A stretch of 64,000 nt of DNA from Moniliophthora roreri (GCA_001466705.2 LATX02000211.1:2046001-2110000); one strand, 5' to 3'; shown: positions 45,933 through 58,048, counted from the first letter of the stretch. Numbers and translations: made by a program. The notes: generated from the letters alone by a model not told the origin.

Positions 45933-47158
45933 CAGATTTTATAGGTAAGCCTCTATGACTTTTTTCGCCGCCGGGATGTTTTAAACTGACGCCATGATCC
46001 CAGCCTCGGATGACGAGTATTTGACAGTCAGAACGATCGAGAGCACGTCGAACAGTGATTCATAATGAAGGCCAAGATCTAAAATAGCATACTGTACGAT
46101 ACTGGTGGTTTAGACGAAGTGTCGTGCATTAATCAAGCAGTTTTACGAGTCAAATGGACGGGGAAGTAATACTTAGGCTTGAGCAGACTTATTTGTGCCT
46201 TTCTGGATGCACCCAATCTTATTGCAGGTTATGCTACTACACATATCTGACTAGAGACTGGATCTAGCTGGAGGTGCGGTGTTCAAATTCCGCTCACACC
46301 TGAAATCCGATCTTGATGAGTCTTGCCACAAGTTCCATCGAGTCTGTTTCTTCGCGTGCTATCTTCGATCAACGCCATTTTGTAAGAGCTGAGGCCTTTG
46401 GAAAGGAAAAATCGGGTCACATTGAATAAAGAAAGAGGACCCACTCACCATACTCCCGCTCATCTATGACGTGACTATTCTGCATACTGCTGCCATGTTC
46501 TTCTGTGAAACTACCTCGTTAGTATCCGATACTCGGTTCACTTGGAGTAGAAGGAACAAGAAAGCGCCGATAATGCCTTCAACTTGCGGAGAAAAAAGGC
46601 GGGGCATCATCAGCGAAATGTGTTGAAGCACTGTACCTGTACTATACTAAACTAGGAACATTAGGAACACTAGTTAATGTATTACTTGCGTCTGTGATCA
46701 ACTACGGAACTTACAAAGTACGAAGGACTTGAAGAGGCCTCGAGCGTGATGACAGTATCCTCACGAGGGAGCAGGTCATCCTCATAACATCGGAGTACGT
46801 GTTATGTCATCTTGTGTACATTCGTTCATGTATAGTTCCTTCCGCTGTCAGAGGATTGTATTGTATCTCTCCGAGACACATTATTCTTGGATACTTCGTC
46901 TCACAAGTATTCAGTAGCTTACATCCATAGCTTACCAGGTTTCACCGTTTATCCATGGAACTTATCCTTTAGAGTAGTATAAAAGCAAGCATGTATGTAG
47001 CTACATCCTTCAGTTCAATTTACATTGACTACTCTGCACATCACACCTCTACAACCCTCAAGGTTCTAACAAGTTCTCGTACAAATGTGAGTTGAGCACA
47101 CTCCACTGCGCTTTACGTCTCCGTTCTGTCTCAACAGGTTATGGGCCCCGCATCGACA
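45933..47158. other. Intergenic, no gene recognised
   Basis: 45933-46040 still resembles an extra 3' exon/intron unit of the DUF6535 family. After that I see no ORF, repeat or RNA gene that can be supported. Confidence 0.5.
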
Positions 47159-47159
47159 N
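47159..47159. other. Assembly join (N)
   Basis: A single N just left of the AT-rich TIR element. No overlap between its two sides was seen. Confidence 0.9.
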
Positions 47160-47190
47160 GGTCGTTTTGTGGTCGTTGGTGGCGATCGTG

Positions 47191-47954
47191 CATCAGCGAA
47201 ATGGACACCTAAATATATTGGAATAAAATGAGTGAAATACGTTATAATGGCCAAAATACATTATAATCATTATGGTGTATTTTAATGTAATATAATTGTT
47301 GTTCCTTTATTTTAATGGATTAAAATGAAGCAAAATGGTTATAATGTATTCTGGCTATTATAATGTATTTTGGCTATTATAATGTATTTCAGCCATTATA
47401 ATGCATTGGCCCCACCTGGGGGTCGGGGACAAAAAGAAATAATATTTATTTGTTGCAACCTCCGTGAGTTGAACCCTCAACCTCAAGGTGGATTAGTCAG
47501 CAATCCTTGGCAGCCGCGGGATGCTCAAGACCACTGTACCACAGTGCCATATACTTACCACCACACATAGTGCAATATATCCCCTTACTCAAAAGACCTA
47601 TCTCCACCCCCTTGCTGTTTCTATTGATCAAATCCCCAACCAAAAGCTTCCCTTCACTTTATAGAGTCCTCTCCCTGTCCTCTGGAAGGCATAAAAATGC
47701 ACTGTTTTGATTGCCTCTGTTACAATCTATTTTACTACATTATAATAACTCTGTCTCATTTTATTGCATTTTAATGTACTATAATAATACCATCCCATTT
47801 TATTGTATTTTAATGGATTATAATAACACCAGTTTCATTTTAATGCATTTTAATGTATTGTAATAGCATTGCTTGATTTTAATCTATTACAATGGACTAA
47901 AATCAGCAAAATACATTATAATTTATTATATTTAGGTGTCCATTTTGCTGATGT
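47191..47954. mobile_element. AT-rich TIR element (MITE-like)
   Basis: Ends are inverted copies of CATCAGCAAAATGGACACCT (left 47191, with one G for A; right ending GCTGATG at about 47954), extending into AAATATA. The interior is full of short ATTTTAATGTATTATAA-type units on both strands plus a tRNA-like segment. No ORF for a transposase. A second right half with the same end lies at 48567-48757. Target duplication could not be decided. Confidence 0.75.
47460..47546 (-). repeat. tRNA-like segment with A and B box matches
   Basis: On the minus strand the sequence holds TGGTACAGTGGTC (close to an A box) and, about 55 bases later, GGGTTCAACTC (a good B box). It does not fold into a complete tRNA by eye, so it is better seen as a tRNA-derived, SINE-type Pol III promoter inside the AT-rich element. 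Confidence 0.5.
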
Positions 47955-48565
47955 TACTCCAGGGCGCGTCGCGTCAACTCTGTAGCCTGGCAAGCCGTCT
48001 TTACTCACACAGAAGATAAGTCGTTCTGTGTATAGTAAATCAACTCTGAGACCCCAACTCCAGGCTATTCAAAATGCAACACTTTCGACTAAGAAGTGTA
48101 GTATGTTACTGTAAAGGAGCGGCTGGAGTTTCAAGCAACGAACTACACAGTAATTCTGAGATTATAAGTACTAAGAATGAAAGAGCGATTCGTCCGAGTC
48201 GATAGAGCGCCGCCGGCGATCGCTTGGTCTATCTTCATAGAATACCATTCGTGTTTCAATTGACGGTTCGCTGATTTGACCGTTTCTTGTGTACTGGCTC
48301 GAGTAGATACCAACATCCATGGCTTCATGCAGGTTTAGCATCAGGCGAGAGACCAATGTTACGGATATACTAACAGAGGATCTATCAGGCGAAATTTCGG
48401 GAATTAGAAGAACAGGGTTCTTACCAGCTCGCGAGCCGAGCTAGTCCACCTCTCATACAGCCCTAATGTTAGGAAAGTTTATTGATGAGTCGAAAAGATA
48501 TCGCACGTTGGCTACATGCCTGTGCAAACTAATGCTAATAATCAACCACAGCCTACGAGACCACC

Positions 48566-48566
48566 N
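48566..48566. other. Assembly join (N)
   Basis: Sequence after it (48567-48757) repeats the right half of the AT-rich element (about 47765-47954), then continues into different flank. Confidence 0.9.
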
Positions 48567-48757
48567 TTGCATTTTAATGTACTATAATAATACCATCCCA
48601 TTTTATTGTATTTTAATGGATTATAATAACACCAGTTTCATTTTAATGCATTTTAATGTATTGTAATAGCATTGCTTGATTTTAATCTATTACAATGGAC
48701 TAAAATCAGCAAAATACATTATAATTTATTATATTTAGGTGTCCATTTTGCTGATGC
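48567..48757. repeat. Right half of AT-rich TIR element, second copy
   Basis: Near-identical to 47765-47954, ending in the same GTCCATTTTGCTGATG, with cagg following instead of ttac. Confidence 0.8.
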
Positions 48758-48764
48758 AGGAGTG

Positions 48765-49330
48765 CCTATTCGTCCATGTGCTGGAGATCTGAACTTCGAT
48801 GATGGTGGCTCTGGAGGAGAAGAGGAGAAGTTGATAGTGGAGAAGGAGGAGCGGAGAGAGATGAACGGAACGAGGTTCTATTGAAGGTGCGGTTCTCCAT
48901 TCCTCAAGCTATCCTTCTTTTTCGTCCTATATCTGAAATCATAGGTGTAGGGAGAATCATGTTCGCTTTTTATACACCCTCGGTCTACACTCATTGGTAT
49001 GTCTTCACCTGCACCCCTTTGTTCTCACCCCGAGAACTGATGTTTACTTTGCGAGGCTGTCCCCGAATACTCCTACTCACGCCTGTTACTGGAAACTCAT
49101 AGAAACCCGCAGAACGTTGTCGAACGATCTCAAACGTAATATGACGTTGATGGCTAGTTCGGTTGCGAGCAAGGGGAACGCACGCCAAAGATCGACTACG
49201 AGGTACATGTGCCTTGCGGCCGTTAATGGCTCGGAAGAATCACTGTCTTCAATATGCTACCACCATAGCTACCGCAACTACAGATGACGGAGAGACAGCT
49301 TGTGATAGTTGAGTAGGCTTGGGTGAAGGT
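48765..49330 (+). repeat. Degenerate repeat family, copy R1
   Basis: Shares blocks with 61860-62520: agatctgaacttcg, ctctggag(a/g)agaagag, cactggaaac-type spacing and agctaccgcaact. It is interrupted by many stops. It looks like an old gene or transposon family of unknown type. Confidence 0.55.
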
Positions 49331-49429
49331 CGAAGTAGGCTGTAGTCTGTAGAGGGGTGGAGAGAGAAGAGAAGGAGACGTTATGCCTACATGAACAGTG
49401 GCAACGGTGCTAGAGCCCGCTTAGCATTC

Positions 49430-50250
49430 TCTTCCCAACATGTCGACTGCCGTCGCTCCCATCAGGATCTACAACGCCTTCCTTCCACATCAGGAACACC
49501 ACTCCTCGAAGTCTGACGACGTTCGTGTGGGTCCACTCCAAATTTCACGAGCAGCTCCGGGTATTGATTCGCAGATACAAACACTACCAGTACCGACATC
49601 CTAGCTCTATTTTCCGCCGCTATCAGTTCTATCTCATCGCCAATAACGATGCCTTTTCACCATGGAGCTCAGGCCCGTTACTTCCATTACAGCCCTTCCT
49701 CTGTGCCCTGAGGAGTTCATAGACGGGACCTGAAGGGGGCGAAACGGGTGTGAGGTTAAGGGTTAAGGGAGGCTTGGGTGAAGAATCAGAATAGGCTGTA
49801 GTGATCGAGTAAAAGGCGATTTGACAGTACGGAGGTTCAGGAAGCTATACTCGCGTCTATCATAGTGGCAGTATTGCTGGATCCGACAAGTTCTTGATGT
49901 TGGGGTACAAAGTTTTGCCGTCCCATGCTGCCACCAGATGCTTACCGGTATCATAGCTACTCGCCATCTTCGTCGGCGTAGTTGCTGCCAGCGCCTTTAC
50001 CGGTGTCTGTTTACCTACTGGGTGCGTCATTTCATCGCCACCGCTGCTGGTCTCCTCTTCGAATGTCACCGTCGAACGTTCATTTACGCAACAGTGTCAT
50101 CACACGGTTGGTTCAGTTGCGAGCAGGAAGGACAATCAAGAGAGAGCAAACCGATTGTGAGGTGCACATGCTGTCTGCTCTGAAACACCATCATCAATCA
50201 GCCACCACCGCTGTCAAAACTACTGAAAAGAAGTCATCGATTTTCCACTA
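49430..50250 (+). repeat. Degenerate repeat family, copy R2
   Basis: Matches R3 and R4 in blocks such as tctgacgacgttcgtgtggg (R4: actgacgacgttcatgtcgg) and atcgccaataacgatgcctt (R3: atcgccaatagcggcgcctt). No intact ORF. Confidence 0.55.
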
Positions 50251-52110
50251 CTGCCTACACTTGTTTGTACATCGAGATCGTTCCTCCTCTCTTATTACCT
50301 TCGGCACACCGCCTCCCATTACTTTCCTTTTGGGCTACCTTATTTACACGTGCACTCCTTCAACTTTACGACTTTTTCCCGTCACTGCTCATGGCAATCG
50401 TGGCCAACTATCATTATACCATCACTTCTCCTTGTGCTCCGGTAACACGAGTCCACGACATCTTTCCAGTCCTGATCTCTCGAGTCTATTGTTTTGGATT
50501 GCGGTCTTACTGTCATCGCGAAGCGGGCCGCCGGCTGTATGGTACATCCTGTATTCGCATTCCGTCCCCATACTTCGTGATCCCTGGTGCTGATGATGGC
50601 AATCTACTGGGAAAACGTGCAGAATATATACTCGTGTTGGTCTGGAACCATCATTAGTTATGTAGTGAGACCCGGAACTTCATTGTTTCTGGAGTTTGAT
50701 TGTCGTGGTTGTACATCGGAATCTGACAATCAGATATCCATAATCTTAGGTCCTATTTCCCGGCAACTGCGATGTACTCAGGACTCATGGGCCATCGTTC
50801 CCTCCAGTTACTCAGTATCATCATATGTCCTCACATCCTAAACATGTACCGAATACCGCTAATGGGCCATTTCATATGGTTTTGGGGGCAACAATGCTCA
50901 AGCTTTGGCAGAGACCATCGGGAAAGCGGCAATCAAACTCGGAAATTGCTAATTCGGAAAAGGTACTCCCCATGTGGCATCGGGTCAATGACCTCACCAT
51001 GTTGCATCGCCGTACCCGTATCTGTTCGCCCTTTTGGGGAGATGAGCTCGATAGTATACCGCATTTGGACTGGGGATGGTTGCTGGATCAGCCTCGAGGT
51101 CCTCTTCTCAGTTTCGGGATGAACCTCGATGCGAGGTACATGAATCACCAAAACAGCGGCTACCTCCACAGCAGGACGATCTTCCTTGGTCTATTCTCTT
51201 CGGCTTCTATAGTCCCTTTCCACGCATCTCTACGAACGTAAGTAGCCACGTTCAGGCTCCTAGTGAGCCCCAGCTGCCATGCTACCTCCAAGATTAAACT
51301 GATTCGTTCCGTCCTGCTCGGCATGGACTGTGTACTTTCGGAATTAAATTGTATTGGGATCGGAATCAACATGGCCGTCGTGGTACCTACTGGTAAGCTA
51401 TCCCCTTCTTTTATGCTCTGCCCTGTCTCATACTGTACTTTCAGGCAGTGATCATTGGCATCGAATGCTCAAAGTGCACCCCATTAAAGGCAGATTCAGA
51501 TTTCGGAGGTATGCTCGTTCCATAACATAGGCTGCTGTCACGGACTGCATCTATTGCCTTCAGCGCGGTCTTTCCTCGCATCAGTCATCACGGATCAACA
51601 GCAGTAAGTACAATGGCTTTGAATTGTAGTGCACTTTCAGCGTCCGCTCGTTCTCCACCTATTTCTGGCAAGGCCTATGGCCGCTTTTGCACCATTCAAG
51701 CCTATTGTGAGTGCTCCTTTGCGTTTGGCCAAGTTTCACGGTGGTTTAAAGGTGTTCCGAGGCTGTATGCTAGTACAAACAAGCTGGCAAGACGAGAGGG
51801 TTCACAGAATACACATCCAATCACATTGCCTATCGAGATAGAGACTAGGTTTATTGAGTATTTCTTTCCTGTCCAGCTAGAAGTGAAATCTTCAAGAATC
51901 ATCTAGAACACATTAATCTTGCCCCCTAGCAGAAACATCGCAGTGAAGATGTACATTTAGTTCCAAAACACCTGAACGACGACTTAGGACGTGACCGGAT
52001 CCTGAGGATGGTGCTGTAAAGCTCTACTCCGGTGCGTGATTCTTCAAGGAGATTTAATATCGGATACTTATTTCAAGTCCTGGTAGGCTGTGTCGGAGAT
52101 AGCAACCTTG
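50251..52110. other. No gene recognised
   Basis: Several medium ORFs (50265-50657 and 50825-51241 plus, 50933-51169 and 51160-51372 minus) overlap each other. The minus-strand pair reads slightly more protein-like, but I see no family motif and no consistent splice chain. 51613-51906 is also uncharacterised. Confidence 0.4.
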
Positions 52111-52118
52111 AGTGCCGG

Positions 52119-53738
52119 GGGGCCACAACATTTTCACGTAACGCATGTAAGTAACGTTACTGACTTGCATGTCAGTAACGGTCAAGTAACATTACAGTAA
52201 CATACCTTAGAACATAAAGTAGCAGTATGTCATAGAAATGTGAGAGGATGACAATCAATGGACGTACCTTGTAAGTAACGTTTCAGGTGAGTCGTCGCCG
52301 TTGCTGTTCAACTTGCTCCTGTCATCGCTAGTTCCCAAAACCCATGACGTGATTGATGATACCGATCTTATCGGATCAGTTCCCAGGCTTAGTACGTCAA
52401 GATGAAGCAGAAAGAACACGTCGTGAGGCTCCTCGGCCCAAGCCAGAATCAGTGAAGAAGTAGTACTTGGGCAAATTGTCTCTGGTATGCAGTACGTCGT
52501 ACTGTAGAGAAAGGAACTGAAACTATAAAAGCAGAGAATTGAGATAAGATTGTGGCTGTGATCTCTGCTAAGATAACATGGATGATGTTTGAAGTATGGA
52601 AGTTACTTTTCATATGTAGAAGCATCTATGGGTAAGAAAACAGCTATCAGCAGAAATCATTAAGGAAGGAATTGAGAACTGAAAGAGAAAATGTAAGTGC
52701 CCACCAACACTAATGCCCATTCCCAAAGCATCCTAGTGACTCTTTCAGCTTTCTTTACTATCTTGTGTGCTAAATTAGTCTATTGTCACTCAAAATAGCT
52801 GTCTATGTGCTGTGCTAAACTTGTCTATCACACTTCACTAGTTTATGACTGAGGTTCCACACTTCTAGCCTCATTGTTAGATGATAGTAGTGCTAGTCAT
52901 TGGAATGATATCGCTAAAGTTCACAAAGTGTTGACCATTGAGCAGGACATGCAAGTAACAGCCTGCAATGACCAAGTATATTTCTGTAATGTGCCAGCAA
53001 CTGTAAGTAACATGTAAGTAACAGTCAGTGCTGTGTAAGTAACATGTCAGTAACAGTGCGTAACATGTAAGTAACGGTGCACAACATGTATGTAATGGTG
53101 CATAACATGTAAGTAACTGCACATACTATGTTAGAAACATGCTGATAACAGTCAGAGACCTGTAAGCAACTGTCAGTGACTCCAAAGTGAATTATCAGTT
53201 ACTGTAAGTAATAATAAGCTCAATAGATCACACACAGGTTAAATGACACAGAATAGCTTCACAACTGCAGGCTACAATCATCCTATAAGTACACTGGCAC
53301 TGGAGAAGGGTCTCCATCTCTTAAATTCTTATGTTCAAAAGTATGATTTGTTCTCAAGAAACCAGCATAAATAATAGACACAATGACTATTGAACTGAAA
53401 GTCTAGTAATGTTGTAAAATGTAAGAATGTCATAGAGTAAGGGGGTATAGGAGTGATTACATGCCCTCAGCAACAATAGAAGTGGTCATGATTAAAAACA
53501 CCGGCAAGTTGTGTACTTTTCCACCGTGGGAAACATATTGACCACTCCAGTGAAGCAACTGCAAAAAACAGGTTTGAAAGCCACAAATGAATTCCTAAGT
53601 GATAACAGACAAAGGATATGGAAGGAATTGAGGGAATGGTGACAGGAAGTAAATGAAAGTAACAGGGAAGTAAATGTTAGTAACAGTAAGTAACGGAAAT
53701 AGCGTTACTTACACCGTTACGGGAATTTGATCATGCCT
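52119..53738. mobile_element. TIR DNA transposon, non-autonomous, with GTAAGTAAC subterminal repeats
   Basis: The left end GGGGCCACAACATTTTCACG and the right end (read inverted) GGGCATGATCAAATTCCCG are imperfect inverted repeats, each followed inwards by GTAAGTAACG. The interior contains many GTAAGTAAC/TAACATGTAAG units (52140-52290, 53000-53220, 53640-53720) and no transposase ORF. The left flank AGTGCCGG (52111-52118) is repeated right after the right end of the copy beyond the N (55365-55372), an 8-bp target duplication. Eight-bp duplications occur with hAT, P and KDZ/Zisupton-type elements; subterminal repeat arrays would suit the last, but this is inference. Confidence 0.75.
52990..53220. 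repeat. GTAAGTAACA tandem/subterminal repeat cluster
   Basis: At least ten variants of (gtaagtaacatgtaagtaac) within 230 bp, spaced 10-25 bp. Probably transposase-binding subterminal repeats of the enclosing element. Confidence 0.6.
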
Positions 53739-55192
53739 CTCTGCACCCATTGATCGCCATTCTCTGCACTTGGTCACAGCAATGGCGGTCCCCACACCTG
53801 GAAGGAGAGGGAGACATCTTTTTACCAGTGCTGGAACACCTGTACATTGGTGTCTCCCCGACTGTCCATGAGGTAGCATGCTTTGATAAACTGCCTTGCC
53901 TCAAATCCTTGATCCTAAACAGGACCATAGGGATGCACCTATGGTGCCCAAGAAATACCATGGGTTTGATGGCAAGCTACACCTATCTCGGCATCAAATA
54001 TAAAGAGTTTTTGGGCTGAGAGGGTGCCTGTTGTTAAAACCCATCATTAATTCTGGTAATTTGAATTTTGCACCGAGAGCTCACTCCAAGGTTGAAATTC
54101 TCACTGAACTTCCTGACCTCTCAGTCCAGCACTTCCTGTTCTATCGATATCGTCATCATTTCCTTTTTGTCGCCGTCACCATCACTGCATGTTCCTGTCG
54201 CCGAGTCCTGACCATTAATTGCATAAATATAGATCAACATCCGCCTCTTGACATCAAACCGCCATGATGCCGCTACCTCGGGCCCATGATGCCCATCCAG
54301 TGTCCCCTCCCCTTTCCAGATTTATCGCTGAGGTGTTAGGTGGAATGTCCATGTACTGTCTGGACTAGAAGTGAGTCCCTCAAGTGCTGTTCTAAAGCAA
54401 CTATCAAATAGAATACTCTTAAGCTTATCTTCTGATTGGACTAATACTGTTTCAGCTGGGAATAGATGCCGAGCATAACAAGAGGTGGATCAAGCTGTTT
54501 CCTAGAGCCGTCCGAAGACTGGAACGTATATGGTACGTATCCAGATAGCTGTTTCGTCTCCTCATCTTGAAATCTTACCATTAAGTATGCCAGACTCCTC
54601 CAGGGCATTGATCCCAGGTCAATTTCTATGATGTCATGGATACGCACTCATGTTCTCGCTCAGAGAATCCTCCCTCAGTGAGTTTGACCATATGCTGTGA
54701 TAGAGAATGGTAGGTGTTTTTTTTTCCTGATTTCCGATCTTTTCATAGTTCTAGTTCTCATTTACGGCAACATCTCTGTCAGGACTGCTGGCCACAGTTT
54801 TGGGCATGGTAAATCATTCCATGTCTCCGCAATAGTACTTCACATCCTATATGTAGGTTGTATATGTTCACAATGTACATTTCGCTTTGGATCCAAATGA
54901 CTGTTATCCAGCATAGCGAGTTGATTGCCTTGATTTCCAGATTGTTTTTCAATAGCACTTTCTGTATTTAAAGTTGTACGAACAAACACAAAGCTTTTAC
55001 TCAATCTCTGTGAATCTACCTTTAAATATCACAACTAGTCTATATTCATCAATGCTGTTAATACAATTTGAAGAGCCTTGTGATTTCTCTAAGTGTTTAG
55101 GATAGCGCGTTGATGGAACAAAGTAGGAGAAACTTTTCTAGATGATCACCATGCTGTGATCACCACACATCACCACAGTCGACAACTTACCG
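53739..55192. other. Sequence probably from another locus (chimeric contig end)
   Basis: Follows the transposon right end in this contig, but lacks the AGTGCCGG expected there. A fragment at 53750-54019 (plus) reads FLPVLEHLYIGVSP...KLPCLKSLIL, faintly like an F-box/LRR protein, but is not a gene. Nothing else is recognised. Confidence 0.4.
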
Positions 55193-55193
55193 N
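55193..55193. other. Assembly join (N)
   Basis: Sequence after it (55194-55364) repeats 53569-53738, the right end of the TIR transposon. Confidence 0.9.
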
Positions 55194-55364
55194 ACAGGTT
55201 TGAAAGCCACAAATGAATTCCTGAGTGATAACAGACAAAGGATACAGAAGGAATTGAGGGAATGGTGACAGGAAGTAAATGAAAGTGACAGGGAAGTAAA
55301 TGTCAGTAACAGTAAGTAACGGAAATAGCGTTACTTACACCATTACGGGAATTTGATCATGCCC
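55194..55364. repeat. Right end of TIR transposon, correct flank
   Basis: Nearly identical to 53569-53738. It ends gatcatgccc, and AGTGCCGG follows, matching the left flank of the element at 52111. Confidence 0.85.
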
Positions 55365-55536
55365 AGTGCCGGGTATGTGATCATCATTTATTGTAGAGTC
55401 CCGTTCTATCCGGGACAAACCTTATGAGCTGTTGCACCCCGAAACAAAATCACCTGCGGGAGCTTTAGGGAGGCCGCCATATGTAGGAAACATAAAATTT
55501 AAACACCGGAGGGACTTTATAAGGAGTGCTCAGAAC

Positions 55537-57483
55537 ATGGCTACACCATTCATGTCCATTGTTCAACCAGATCTGGGAGATACCTGCGGGGCCAATCTAG
55601 TGGCAACCATTATCTCATCATGGTGCGTACACTGCTATAAACCATTGTAACCCACCTACTGAGAGCTCCCTGCAGCTTGTATGGGGTCACCTGCCTTCAA
55701 ACATGGTACTACTTCCAAAACTACAGTGATTCTATTTTGATAAGAGGTGCTGTGAGCTTCCCTTCCTCTTAGTGTTGTCTTCAACTTTTGACAATACCAA
55801 ACTTTCAGGTTCTAGCCATTCTGTTTGTGACCTTCTCTTTGCTCTATGACATGTCTTCAATGTAATGTGATCAGGGCACTTGAAACTATCCATGCAGTTC
55901 TGCTTACCCAGGCAATGTATCATTATCTGATCCTGAACTATGGCAATCCCTCTGCATTGTTGACACATACCTGGTCAGTTGCATCACTTGTTTCATTCCA
56001 TTTAATTCTAATGTTCTCCAGGACTACCATTGTGAGTTTGATTTGTCTATGAGCCCTTTCTGAACTGATACAAACACACTGAGAAGCTCATAAATCACAC
56101 AACAGTGAGACCCCATTGCACCCTTACCATGTTTGAGAGCTAAAACGGAAATGACTCAGAGCGCAATAGCAACCATTGTCCTTATGTTCTATGCTGTAAG
56201 AATCTACCTGTGTAAGTATTATAGAAAGTTACACACACCAGCCAACTGACAGTATCAATAGTTAGTCATAAAAGGGATTGGTGGACACCTGCTATAGTAG
56301 TAAGTGAGACCTACATTCACAGAGCACTATTCTAGCTCACTTGTCCTTCCAAAGTGTGTTCTGAATGCTGCTCAAACTGGTATGTGTTCTATGTTCCATT
56401 GGTTGACAGTTCCTTGATCTAAGAGATGGCATTCAGCATTTTATATTGGTATGTACCTCAATTCATGGCTTGTCCCAATGACTGATTGCCATGCTTACCC
56501 AGCTCTTGCAGTTGTAATGTGAGTTTTGTCGTCATGCAGGACATAACAACGCAGCCTCTGACATAGATGACTACAGAGCCAAACAACACCGCTTTCATCC
56601 AGTCATTGCTACCAACAAGCAATCCATAGTTTGTAGTTTTATTTTGCTCCTTGTTTAACTGACCTGAGTTGGACCACAGGCAATTGGTGTTGCCCCACTC
56701 TTTTGTACTGCTGCTGGAGACATCATCTGTGCAGTGGCATTATCTTACTACTTGCACTCAAACCGTTCAGGCATCAAAAGGTCTGTGCATAATGACAGTT
56801 GCAATGGTATACACAATCACCTCTGACATTCATTCCTTATAGTACTGACACACGAATTAACAAGCTTATTGTTCATGCTATCAATAACGGAGTATTAAAT
56901 GTGTGCGTTAGTCTATTTTCCTTAACTAATGCAGTCTTACCAAGGTCACTCCAGTGTGGCTACTATCTCCACAGTTGTCTTTGTACGTGACTCTGAAGAT
57001 TGCGTTATGAGCTTCCCGCTGAATTTGGATCCAGGCAATTGCAAAACCAAAGAGCCTTGTGTACCAAGCGGTTTTTCAAGTGGTTGGCAACTGTATGATG
57101 CATCATGAATTACCTTTTCCCCTACTAACATCAGGGCTATTGCAGTGTATGCTAACTCGCTCCTGTCCACGTAAGTCCCAAAGCACAGTTTACAACGTTT
57201 TGATTAACTATTTTTCATTTTCTCCAGCCTTAACTCACGAAACACTCACGTGAAGGCATTTTTGCCTGTCTCGGTCGATTCTTCGCACCTTGACCTTGCA
57301 TTCAGGCCTGGGAGTGAGACATCCAGGTTAACGCAGGCTGTGGATACCCTCACTATAGATATTGCGAAGGTAGGAGTCCCGCCCGTATGCAAATGTTTCA
57401 TAAACTACATATACCTACAGATCTTGAATGAACCGGAACCGGTCACGCGTCGCAGTCAGCAGGATGGGGTAAACCCGTACTGA
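55537..57483 (+). CDS. DUF6534-like seven-helix membrane protein (possibly degraded)
   Basis: Start ATG 55537 (MATPFMSIVQPDLGDTCGAN). Exons are separated by short introns: LYGVTCLQTWYYFQNYSDSI, VLAILF, ALETIHAVLLTQAMYHYLIL with NYGNPSALLTHTW, then IGVAPLFCTAAGDIICAVAL with SYYLHSNRSGIKR, STDTRINKLIVHAINNGVLN, and near the end VYANSLLSTLNSRNTHVKAF. This is the order of the basidiomycete DUF6534 family (hydrophobic helices, W...H.....Y....Y..P, D......C.YL...R, NRLI...I..G, YANS.LA.LN.R). The frame ends at TGA 57481-57483. I could not join the exons around 55820-55870 and 56940-57130 in frame, so it may be decayed. It starts 165 bp right of the TIR transposon insertion site. Function unknown. 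Confidence 0.6.
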
Positions 57484-57736
57484 GATCCTTTTCTGGAGCT
57501 CATGAGTACGATCCAAGGGATCATTTGGGATGGAAGTCAGCCTCGAACGTGGGTGAATGTCGGATAAATGATCCAGCACCTTCATGGGTGGCAATCCGAC
57601 AGGAACATCAAATATATGATATATAATATAATAAGCAGTAAAGTCATGACGTTCGCATTCTGAGAAGCAGAGTGAATGATGGCGGAAATTCATGGGCCGT
57701 CGCCCTGAAACTGAAACTCACCTATGATTTCTTTTG

Positions 57737-58048
57737 CTAATCCAAGGTACTATGCACCAGATACACCCTCAAATACAAAGATGGACGTCTCGTCAATTGG
57801 GCTACTACCGAACCAACAGCTAAATCCATTTGCGCACCTCTGACATCAACGAAGGCAGATGGACCGCCGAAATATACCATTCCGTTTATGCACGACACTG
57901 CATCAGGCATAATCGTATCCAGCTCCCTCAGTATCGCACGGTAACTTTCTCTGTTAGCCTGAAACACAAAAGGTCCGTGTGTCGAGGAGAAAAAACGGAG
58001 GTCACTGTTTCGTGCAGGAAACAAGAAACCGGTTCGCCAGGAAGGCAT
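57737..58048 (-). CDS. Hypothetical ORF
   Basis: 103 codons on the minus strand with even composition: GFLFPARNSDLRFFSSTHGP, ANRESYRAILRELDTIMPDA, GMVYFGGPSAFVDVRGAQMD. No known domain. Possible upstream exons to the right (58090-58210) were not resolved. It could be an exon of a larger gene or a chance ORF. Confidence 0.35.
   Translation of the reverse strand: MPSWRTGFLFPARNSDLRFFSSTHGPFVFQANRESYRAILRELDTIMPDAVSCINGMVYFGGPSAFVDVRGAQMDLAVGSVVAQLTRRPSLYLRVYLVHSTLD

Noticed and set aside
46262..46305. Possible tRNA (ggtgttcaaattccgc, B-box like)
   Set aside because: The T stem does not pair properly and no matching acceptor strand or A box lies upstream.
50825..51372. Hypothetical gene on either strand
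   Set aside because: Plus and minus ORFs overlap and neither has a motif, a splice chain or clear coding composition.
52960..53220. CRISPR-like array of GTAAGTAAC repeats
   Set aside because: Units are short, variable and irregularly spaced, lie within a TIR transposon, and the genome is eukaryotic.
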